64,000 bases of DNA. It comes from Palsa-504 sp963800415. GTDB taxonomy: Bacteria; Actinomycetota; Actinomycetes; Streptosporangiales; Streptosporangiaceae. This document shows, one piece after another, positions 49,756-56,279 of this stretch; the first letter of the stretch is position 1; every line of letters begins with the position of its first letter. The translations under genes were made by a program, and so were the position numbers. Location of the stretch: positions 28,948 through 92,947 of the forward strand of contig CAWDBS010000019.1 in the NCBI GenBank assembly GCA_963800415.1, in the 5' to 3' direction. The notes beneath the pieces were generated by a model. That model searched no databases and was not told the origin of the DNA. It saw nothing but the letters and a program-made list of their open reading frames with translations.

Positions 49756-50708
49756 CCATCACGACGACAAGGGGGGTCTGGGGGGATGGGTCCCCCCAGG
49801 AGCGGGGGGATCCGGGGGGCCGTCCCCCCGGGCCCGCACAGATTGCGGCCCTGATCGCCGAGGCGCCCGAGCCGCGGCCGACCCTGGCCAGGACGTTCGG
49901 TGCCATGATGGCGCGCGAGTTCCGGGTGCTGCGGCGCAACGCGATCGCCACCTTCACCCGGGCGGTCATGCAGCCGCTGCTGTTCGTCTTCGTCTTCGCC
50001 TACGTGTTCCCGAAGATCGGCGGCGGCTTCGTGCTCGGCGGCGGTGCCGCGGCCGCTCGTGCGGGCGCCGCCGCGGGCGGCGTCAATTTCGCCACCATCC
50101 TGGTGCCCGGCCTGATGGCCTCCATGCTGCTCATGCAGGGCATCATGGCCGTCACGTTCCCGCTGGTGATGGAGTTCTCCTGGCAGCGCACGATCGAGGA
50201 CCGGGCGCTGGCCCCGGTGCCGATCCGGGTGCTGGCGATACAGAAGATCGTGGCGGGCGCGGTCCAGTCGTTCATCGGCGCGGTCATCGTGTTCCCGATC
50301 GTGCTGCTCGTGCACGCGGCGGGCCAGGCTCCGCATGTGCACGTGACCAACTGGGCGCTGTTCACGCTCATCCTGGTCTTCGCGTCCTTGCTCACCTCCG
50401 CGCTCGGGCTGCTGCTCGGCACGATCATGGACCCGCGCAAGATGCAGATGCTGTTCGCGGTGATCCTGCTGCCCGCCACCATGCTGGGCTGCGTCTACTA
50501 CCCCTGGGCGGCGCTGCACAACATCCGCTGGCTGCAGATCGCCATCCTGATCAATCCCATGGTGTACATGTCCGAGGGGCTACGGGCCGTGCTCACCCCC
50601 GTGCTCCCGCACATGCCGATGTGGGCTGTGCTGCTCGCGCTTGTCGGCGGCACGGTGGTCTTCGGCTACCTGGGCACTCGCACCTTCACCAAGCGCGTCC
50701 TCAACTAG
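49752..50708 (+). CDS. ABC-2 type permease (DrrB-like)
   Basis: 318 residues with six predicted membrane segments (about 70-90, 110-135, 155-175, 190-215, 225-250, 295-315). TRAVMQPLLFVFVFAYVFPK near the N-terminus, ILVPGLMASMLLMQGIMAVT and FPLVMEFSWQRTIEDRALAP are typical DrrB-family segments. The cytoplasmic N-terminus is extended; residues 6-28 come from a G/C-tract repeat (copy B), giving RGVWGDGSPQERGDPGGRPP. It overlaps the ATPase gene as GTGA and is followed by a strong terminator hairpin. Confidence 0.92.
   Translation: MTITTTRGVWGDGSPQERGDPGGRPPGPAQIAALIAEAPEPRPTLARTFGAMMAREFRVLRRNAIATFTRAVMQPLLFVFVFAYVFPKIGGGFVLGGGAAAARAGAAAGGVNFATILVPGLMASMLLMQGIMAVTFPLVMEFSWQRTIEDRALAPVPIRVLAIQKIVAGAVQSFIGAVIVFPIVLLVHAAGQAPHVHVTNWALFTLILVFASLLTSALGLLLGTIMDPRKMQMLFAVILLPATMLGCVYYPWAALHNIRWLQIAILINPMVYMSEGLRAVLTPVLPHMPMWAVLLALVGGTVVFGYLGTRTFTKRVLN
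49769..49835 (-). repeat. G/C-tract intragenic repeat, copy B (short)
   Basis: 67 bp at the 5' end of the permease gene. On the minus strand it reads CCTGGGGGGACCCATCCCCC and AGACCCCCC, the same blocks as copy A (12211-12380) and, in matching orientation, copy C (54011-54140). It adds about 22 codons without closing the frame. Confidence 0.85.
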
Positions 50709-50752
50709 GCCCTGGGGCCGAGGGCCACGGGGGCTCCCTCGGCCCCAGGGCC
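50708..50752 (+). terminator. Strong hairpin terminator of the exporter operon
   Basis: GGCCCTGGGGCCGAGGG (50708-50724), an 11-base loop, and CCCTCGGCCCCAGGGCC (50736-50752): a perfect 17-bp stem starting on the last base of the permease stop codon. There is no T-run, as is usual in this genus type. Confidence 0.85.
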
Positions 50753-51027
50753 CCGGCCAAAGGCCGGCTGTGCCGGCCCGGGAATACCGCTGAACGGCCC
50801 GGTGCTGTTAGGCTTAGACGCTGACCAGCTCGGTACCCAAAGTGCCGGGCGCGCAAAGCGGAGGACCACCTCCCACCCAGTCGGCCCGGTACGGGCAGGC
50901 GGGTCTGGCCAGACGTCCCGGCGGGCGGTGCGCGCGACAGCGCGCGCAAGCGCCGGGTATTTGCTGGCACGGCGCATCCTTCCGGGGGTCCTGACGGACC
51001 TCAGGGATGATGCCGTCGTTGTGGTTG

Positions 51028-51057
51028 CCCCGCTGAGCGCATCGCTCGCGGGGTTTT
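51028..51057 (+). terminator. Attenuator-like terminator in the infC leader
   Basis: CCCCGC, T, GAGCG, loop CAT, CGCTC, GCGGGG then TTTT: a strong stem (51028-51053) with a T-tract, about 100 bp before infC. It stands 275 bp after the exporter terminator, so it is not needed to end that operon. It fits a leader attenuator that regulates the infC-rpmI-rplT genes, as known for this operon in Bacillus through L20; that mechanism is an analogy here. Confidence 0.7.
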
Positions 51058-51159
51058 CTCGTGTCCGGGGCATCCGCCCGCGACCGGGAACATCCGGGGC
51101 AGGTCGGCCAAGCCACCGCCGGATGCACCGGCGGCGGAGATGAGGCTCAAGGAGGTCAC

Positions 51160-51810
51160 ATCAGCGCCGAAGCGCGTATCAACGAGCGCATCCGTGCTCC
51201 CGAAGTCCGGCTGGTAGGGCCAAAGGGGGAGCAGATCGGGATCGTCTCGGTCAACGACGCACTCAAGCTGGCTCAGGAAGCCGATCTCAACCTGGTCGAG
51301 GTCGCACCCACCGCGCGGCCACCGGTCTGCAAGCTCATGGACTACGGAAAGTTCAAGTACGAATCCGCCGTCAAGGCCAGGGAGTCACGCAAGAACCAGA
51401 CGCAGACGATCGTCAAGGAGATCAAGCTGCGCCCGAAGATTGACCCGCACGACTACGGCACCAAGAAGGGCCACGTCGAGCGGTTCCTCAAGGCGGGCGA
51501 CAAGGTCAAGGTGACGATCATGTTCAGGGGGCGTGAGCAGTCAAGGCCCGAGCTGGGCTTCCGTCTGCTGCAGCGTCTCGCCGGCGACGTCGAAGAGCTC
51601 GGCTTCGTGGAGTCGCAGCCCAAGCAGGACGGGCGGAACATGATCATGGTGATCGGTCCGCACCGGAAGAAGAGCGAAACAAAGGCGCATACGGCAAGCC
51701 AGGCCCACAACCGGCCGGTGCCCAGCCCGCGCGCTGCCGCAGCGGCGGCCCCGGAACCGGCGGCGAGTGAGCCCGCCGCCGACGGTGCCGCGGTACCGGG
51801 TCCGGCCTAG
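51160..51810 (+). CDS. infC: Translation initiation factor IF-3 (probable AUC start)
   Basis: 216 residues. The N-domain reads SAEARINERIRAPEVRLVGP and LNLVEVAPTARPPVCKLMDY; the C-domain KEIKLRPKIDPHDYGTKKGH, KVKVTIMFRGREQSRPELGF. A tail of about 40 Ala/Pro/Glu-rich residues follows. The consensus AAGGAGG (51149-51155) stands four bases before ATC at 51160, which is where homologous proteins begin. No ATG, GTG or TTG lies in frame nearby (the next is GTG 51061, inside the leader). IF-3 genes are known to use rare starts such as AUU to allow self-repression, so AUC is the best reading. Confidence 0.88.
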   Translation: MSAEARINERIRAPEVRLVGPKGEQIGIVSVNDALKLAQEADLNLVEVAPTARPPVCKLMDYGKFKYESAVKARESRKNQTQTIVKEIKLRPKIDPHDYGTKKGHVERFLKAGDKVKVTIMFRGREQSRPELGFRLLQRLAGDVEELGFVESQPKQDGRNMIMVIGPHRKKSETKAHTASQAHNRPVPSPRAAAAAAPEPAASEPAADGAAVPGPA

Positions 51811-51913
51811 CCGGTAGCATCACCCGGCGGCAATAAACCCCGGCGCAAGTACCGGGGTCGGTTACTGCTGCGCGCCTAGGGCGGCAGCTACAGGAATGGA
51901 GACGACGGCGACC

Positions 51914-52108
51914 ATGCCGAAGATGAAGACACACAGCGGGGCCGCGAAACGGTTCCGGGTGACAGGAACCGGCAAGATCATGCGCCGCCGTGCCAATCGC
52001 AACCACATGTTCGAGCACAAGTCGTCTCGCCTGACGCGGCGGCTCTACGGGGAAGTGACGGTCGCGCCCAGCGACGTCAAGGAGATCAAGAAGCTGCTGG
52101 GCTTGTAG
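51914..52108 (+). CDS. rpmI: Ribosomal protein bL35
   Basis: 64 residues, normal length. MPKMKTHSGAAKRFRVTGTG and KIMRRRANRNHMFEHKSSRL are standard bL35 sequence; the protein is strongly basic. ATG 51914 gives the usual N-terminus; an upstream ATG at 51896 would add six residues. It lies between infC and rplT as in nearly all bacteria. Confidence 0.95.
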   Translation: MPKMKTHSGAAKRFRVTGTGKIMRRRANRNHMFEHKSSRLTRRLYGEVTVAPSDVKEIKKLLGL

Positions 52109-52135
52109 CCCGGCCCGCGTGAGGGAGACAGAACG

Positions 52136-52516
52136 ATGGCACGCGTGAAGCGGGCAACCAACGCCCACAAGAAGCGCAAGGTTGTCCTCGAACGGGCCAG
52201 CGGCTACCGGGGACAGCGGTCCCGGCTGTATCGCAAGGCCAAGGAACAGGTCCTCCACTCGATGACCTACGCCTACCGCGACCGCAAGGACCGCAAGGGC
52301 AACTTCAGACGGCTGTGGATCCAGCGGATCAACGCTGCGGCCCGCGCCAACGGCATGACCTACAACCGGTTCGTCCAGGGCCTGCGGGTGGCGGGCGTCG
52401 AGGTCGACCGGCGGATGCTCGCCGAGCTCGCCGTCGCCGACGAGTCGGCGTTCTCGGCCCTGGTCGAGGTGGCGAAGAAGGCGCTTCCGGACGCATCAGG
52501 GTCCGCGGCCGCCTAG
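52136..52516 (+). CDS. rplT: Ribosomal protein bL20
   Basis: 126 residues. ARVKRATNAHKKRKVVLERA, GYRGQRSRLYRKAKEQVLHS and RINAAARANGMTYNRFVQGL are conserved. It binds 23S rRNA early in 50S assembly and in Bacillus represses the infC operon. The ATG at 52136 is preceded by GAGGGAGA. The next gene starts one base after its stop. Confidence 0.96.
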   Translation: MARVKRATNAHKKRKVVLERASGYRGQRSRLYRKAKEQVLHSMTYAYRDRKDRKGNFRRLWIQRINAAARANGMTYNRFVQGLRVAGVEVDRRMLAELAVADESAFSALVEVAKKALPDASGSAAA

Positions 52517-52517
52517 G

Positions 52518-53387
52518 GTGCGGGTCACCGCATCGCCTGACACCGGCTATACGGACACGCACTCGCCGCGGCTCAAGGCCGCGCGGCGCCTGACCAAACG
52601 AGCCTTCCGCCAGCGTGAGCGGGCCTTTCTCGCCGAAGGTCCGCAAGCGGTGGCGGAGGCTTTTCATTGCGGGGCGCATGTCACCGATTTGTTCGTGACG
52701 GTGCCCGCCCGGAGCAGGCATCACGATCTGGTCACCGCGATCGCCGACGCGGGCATTCCGGTGCATATCGTCAGCGGCGAGGTCATGGAGGAGCTGGCTC
52801 AGACGGTGACCCCGCAGGGCCTGCTGGCCGTCTGCCGTTTCGTTGACGTCCCGCTCGCCGAGGTCGCCAAGCCCAGGCTGGTGGCGCTGCTCGCCAACGT
52901 CCGCGATCCGGGGAACGCCGGCACCGTGCTGCGCACGGCCGATGCGGCGGGCGCGCACGCGGTGGTCTTCGCCGACGCCTCCGTCGACCCCTATAACGGC
53001 AAGTGCGTGCGCGCGTCCGCGGGCAGCCTGTTCCACCTGCCGGTGGTGGCCGGGGCCCGGCTCGACGACGCCGTCGTCACCATGCGTGAGGCCGGACTCC
53101 GGATCGTGGCGGCGGACGGCCGAGCGGGGCGTTCCCTGGACGACCCCGACGTGCTGGCCCGGCTGGCCGAGCCCACCGCCTGGATGTTCGGCAACGAGGC
53201 ATGGGGGCTGCCGCCCGAGCTCGTCGCGCTGGCCGACGAACCCGTCGCGGTGCCCATCTACGGCCGGGCCGAGAGCCTCAACCTGGCGGCCGCGGCGGCG
53301 GTGTGCCTCTACGCGTCCGCGCGTGCGCAGCGAGTACACAGTGAAAGGGGAATGGGGAGGTGGGCGGGGGGACAAGATGGTATGTAA
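52518..53387 (+). CDS. TrmH/SpoU-family rRNA 2'-O-methyltransferase
   Basis: 289 residues. An N-terminal L30e-like RNA-binding part (RLTKRAFRQRERAFLAEGPQ) precedes the SpoU knot domain: LVALLANVRDPGNAGTVLRT (motif 1), TAWMFGNEAWGLPPELVALA (motif 2), PIYGRAESLNLAAAAAVCLY (motif 3). It methylates a ribose in rRNA with S-adenosylmethionine; the exact site is unknown. GTG 52518 directly follows rplT. The same gene order is found in Streptomyces. The last 15 residues are Gly/Arg-rich. Confidence 0.92.
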   Translation: MRVTASPDTGYTDTHSPRLKAARRLTKRAFRQRERAFLAEGPQAVAEAFHCGAHVTDLFVTVPARSRHHDLVTAIADAGIPVHIVSGEVMEELAQTVTPQGLLAVCRFVDVPLAEVAKPRLVALLANVRDPGNAGTVLRTADAAGAHAVVFADASVDPYNGKCVRASAGSLFHLPVVAGARLDDAVVTMREAGLRIVAADGRAGRSLDDPDVLARLAEPTAWMFGNEAWGLPPELVALADEPVAVPIYGRAESLNLAAAAAVCLYASARAQRVHSERGMGRWAGGQDGM

Positions 53388-53446
53388 GTAGCGACTGGTG
53401 GCTTAGGGTATTTGGTCTACAACATAGAGAATTCACGTCTCAGGAC

Positions 53447-53475
53447 TGTCACAAAGCCGGTATTCGCGCTAGAGT
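53447..53475 (+). promoter_or_regulatory. Candidate promoter before the PAS kinase gene
   Basis: TGTCAC (53447-53452), a 17-base spacer and TAGAGT (53470-53475), in the AT-richer 175-bp gap between the methyltransferase and kinase genes. The boxes are weak matches to sigma-70-type consensus; presence is plausible but not certain. Confidence 0.35.
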
Positions 53476-53562
53476 CTGATCACAATCCGTCACCCAAACC
53501 GTGACCACTTCCGGCCGCCGGACGATTTCAGTGCGGCCTCGCCGGACGGAGGCTTCGCTGCA

Positions 53563-54927
53563 GTGGACGAGCTCATATCGAGCCGGGCGTCATCGACCCC
53601 GCAACCGGCCCAGCAATCGGCCGCGACGCCAGCGAACCGCGAGACCGCTAACGATCAGGTTTCCGGCATCAGCCCGCTTCCCGAAGGCCCGGTCCCGATC
53701 GGGAGCCTGGTGTTCGCCGATGAGCTGCCGGATGGGGTGGTGGTCGCCGACGAGGCCGGCCGCATCGTCGTGTTCAACCGGGTCGCCGCCCGCCTGACCG
53801 GGCTGGATCCGGCCGAGATCATCGGCAAGTTCGTGTTCGACGTGCTTCCGCTCCGCGACGCCGACGGCCGGGACTGGTGGGTGTACGCCGACCCGTACCA
53901 CGGCCTGCCGACGCGCACCCGTCACCCTGAGCGATCGCTGTACCTGGCGGACGGCACTGAGATCCTGGTGTCCGTCGGCTACGTGCGCGGACCCCGGGCC
54001 CCCCGCCAGGTTGATCCCCCCCAAAGGGGGCCGGAGGGGAACGGGGGGCGGGCAGCCCCTCCCCCGGGGGGTCCGGGGGATGGGTCCCCCCGGGAGGAAC
54101 AGCGGGGAGGGTCTGGGGGGGTCGTCCCCCCCGGGCTAACACTTAAAAGGCTGGTCATCAGCCTGCGCGGCGCGCAGCAGCGGGAACGGCTGGAACGCAG
54201 CCGCGCCGAGCTCGTCTCGACCGTCGCGCACGAGCTGCGCTCCCCGCTGACCAGCGTCAAGGGCTTCACTGCCACGCTGCTGAACAAGTGGGGCCGGTTC
54301 ACCGACGACCAGAAGCGCGTGATGCTGGAAACGGTGAACGCCGATGCCGACCGCGTGACCCGGCTCATCACCGAATTGCTCGACGTGTCCCGGATCGAAT
54401 CCGGCCGGATGGAAGTCCACCGGCAGCTGGTCGACGTGCCCGACCGGGCCCGGAAGATCGTCGCGGGCCGGGTGGTCGCGGGCGACGCCGAGGACCGGTT
54501 CCGGCTCGAGGTGCTGGGCGGCCTGCCGGAGACCTGGCTGGACGCCGACAAGATCGACCAGATCCTCGGCAACCTGGTGGAAAACGCCGTCCGGCACGGC
54601 GCCGGCATCGTGACGATCGTGGTCGAACCAGCGCATCTGGGCGACGAGAACGGACTGACGGACGAGCCCGACGCGGTCGCCGTCTCCGTCCGCGACCAGG
54701 GCGAGGGCATCTCACCGGAGGTGGCTCCCCGGGTATTCCGCCAGTTCTGGCGCGGCAAGCCCCGCGGCGGCAGCCGCAGAGGCCAGCATGGCGGCGGCAC
54801 CGGTCTCGGCCTGTACATCGTCAAGGGCCTCGTCGAGGCACACGGCGGCACGATCGGCGTTCGCCGCGCGCCCGGCGGTGGCGCCGAGTTCCGATTTATC
54901 GTGCCCGCGGGGACGGCTGCCGTCTAA
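53563..54927 (+). CDS. PAS-domain sensor histidine kinase
   Basis: 454 residues, soluble. The PAS domain is at about 45-140 (DELPDGVVVADEAGRIVVFN, RLTGLDPAEIIGKFVFDVLP). Residues about 150-193 are a Pro/Gly-rich insert encoded by G/C-tract repeat copy C. The HisKA helix holds VSTVAHELRSPLTSVKGFTA with His223; the ATPase domain has QILGNLVENAVRHG, DQGEGISPEVAPRVFRQFWR and GGGTGLGLYIVKGLVEAHGG. GTG 53563 with GGAGG about ten bases upstream is the likely start. Its place between the rRNA methyltransferase and pheS matches Streptomyces. No response regulator adjoins it. Confidence 0.9.
   Translation: MDELISSRASSTPQPAQQSAATPANRETANDQVSGISPLPEGPVPIGSLVFADELPDGVVVADEAGRIVVFNRVAARLTGLDPAEIIGKFVFDVLPLRDADGRDWWVYADPYHGLPTRTRHPERSLYLADGTEILVSVGYVRGPRAPRQVDPPQRGPEGNGGRAAPPPGGPGDGSPREEQRGGSGGVVPPGLTLKRLVISLRGAQQRERLERSRAELVSTVAHELRSPLTSVKGFTATLLNKWGRFTDDQKRVMLETVNADADRVTRLITELLDVSRIESGRMEVHRQLVDVPDRARKIVAGRVVAGDAEDRFRLEVLGGLPETWLDADKIDQILGNLVENAVRHGAGIVTIVVEPAHLGDENGLTDEPDAVAVSVRDQGEGISPEVAPRVFRQFWRGKPRGGSRRGQHGGGTGLGLYIVKGLVEAHGGTIGVRRAPGGGAEFRFIVPAGTAAV
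54011..54140 (-). repeat. G/C-tract intragenic repeat, copy C
   Basis: 130 bp inside the PAS kinase gene. Its reverse complement matches the second half of copy A (12250-12380) block for block: GGGGGGACGACCCCCCCAG, CCCGGGGGGACCCATCCCCC and GGGAGGGGCTGCCCGCCCC in the same order with similar spacers. Relative to the gene it lies in the opposite orientation to copy A, yet the frame is open. Confidence 0.9.
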
Positions 54928-55152
54928 GGGCGACACCCTCAGGGCAACGACTGAGCGCTCGGTACGGTAATCTCCCTTCGGGCTATCCAGTACGGCGATC
55001 GGCCCCTGGCCGCACAGGCGGGGGACGCTTTGCAGGGCCGACGCTACCCACCGGCGCGTCGAGGTTGACGCGACGCTGCCACCCACGCCCGTTCGGCGGA
55101 AAATCCGCCTTCAGACCCCAGCTAAAGGTACGGCCCGCAGGAAGCAGGACCC

Positions 55153-56278
55153 ATGTCCGCACCGAACGAGAATTACGACCCCAAGGCGACGGCGTCGCTG
55201 GCGCCTGACGAGGTGGCCCGTGTCCTCGACGAGGCTCTCGCTGCCATCGCCGCCGCCGGGACCCTCGACGAGCTGAAGGCGGCGCGGATCGCCCACGAGG
55301 GTGACCGGGCGCCGCTGTCGCTGGCCAGCGCGGAGATCGGCGCGCTGCCGCCCGAGGCCCGCGCTGAGGCGGGTCGGCGGGTCGGCGCGGCCCGCAGCCA
55401 GCTCCGCGAGGCGCTGCGCACGCGGCAGGCCCAGCTGGAGGCCGAACGAGACCGGCAGGTGCTGGTCACCGAGGCGGTCGACGTGACCCTGCCCTGGGAT
55501 CAGGTTCCGCCGGGCGCGCGCCATCCCGTCACCACCCTCGCCGACCGGCTGTCCGACGTGTTCGTCGCCATGGGCTACGAAGTCGCCGAGGGACCCGAGG
55601 TCGAGGCGGAGTGGTACAACTTCGATGCGCTGAACATGCTGCCGGACCACCCGGCTCGAGACGCGCAGGACACGATCTTCGTCGAGAACGCCGAGGGACC
55701 CGGGCGCGAGTCCGGCCTGGTGCTGCGGACGCAGACCTCGCCGGTGCAGATCAGGGCCATGCTCACCCGCCCGCTGCCGCTCTACGTGGTCATCCCGGGC
55801 CGCACCTACCGCCACGACCCGCTCGACGCCACCCACAGCCCGGTGTTCCACCAGATCGAAGGGCTCGCCGTCGACGAGGGACTGACGATGGCCGACCTGC
55901 GCGGCGCGATCCAGTCGTTCGTGGACGCGATGTTCGGCTCCGGGCTGCGCACCCGGCTCGAGGCCCGACTACTTCCCCTTCACCGAGCCGTCAGGCGACG
56001 TGTCGATGGAGTGCCACATCTGCCGCGGCGCTTCGGCCAAGCCGGGCGGCGACCCGTGCCGGGTATGCCGGTCGCAGGGCTGGATCGAGATCGCGGGCTG
56101 CGGCATGGTGAACCCCCGGGTGCTGGTGGCCTGCGGCATCGACCCCGACCGGTACAGCGGGTTCGCGTTCGGGCTCGGCATCGAACGCAGCCTGATGATC
56201 GCGCACGGGCTGACCGAGATCAGGGACGCGGTAGAGGGCGACGTGCGGTTCAGCCGGGCGTTCGGGATGGAGATCTGA
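55153..56278 (+). CDS. pheS: Phenylalanyl-tRNA synthetase alpha subunit (one-base frameshift)
   Basis: About 374 residues when corrected. The N-terminal coiled coil (TLDELKAARIAHEGDRAPLS), then the class II core: VFVAMGYEVAEGPEVEAEWY, NFDALNMLPDHPARDAQDTI, LVLRTQTSPVQIRAMLTR (motif 2) and RHDPLDATHSPVFHQIEGLA. After GLRTRLE the frame breaks at an extra G (55963); removing it gives PDYFPFTEPSGDVSMECHIC and motif 3 FAFGLGIERSLMIAHGLTEI, ending at 56278. As written, the first frame runs wrongly to 56361. The ATG at 55153 has GGA-rich sequence upstream. It lies one base before pheT. Confidence 0.92.
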
Positions 56279-56279
56279 G

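Noticed and set aside
51061..51159. GTG 51061 as the infC start
   Set aside because: It follows the attenuator T-tract directly, lacks a ribosome site, and would add 33 non-homologous residues.
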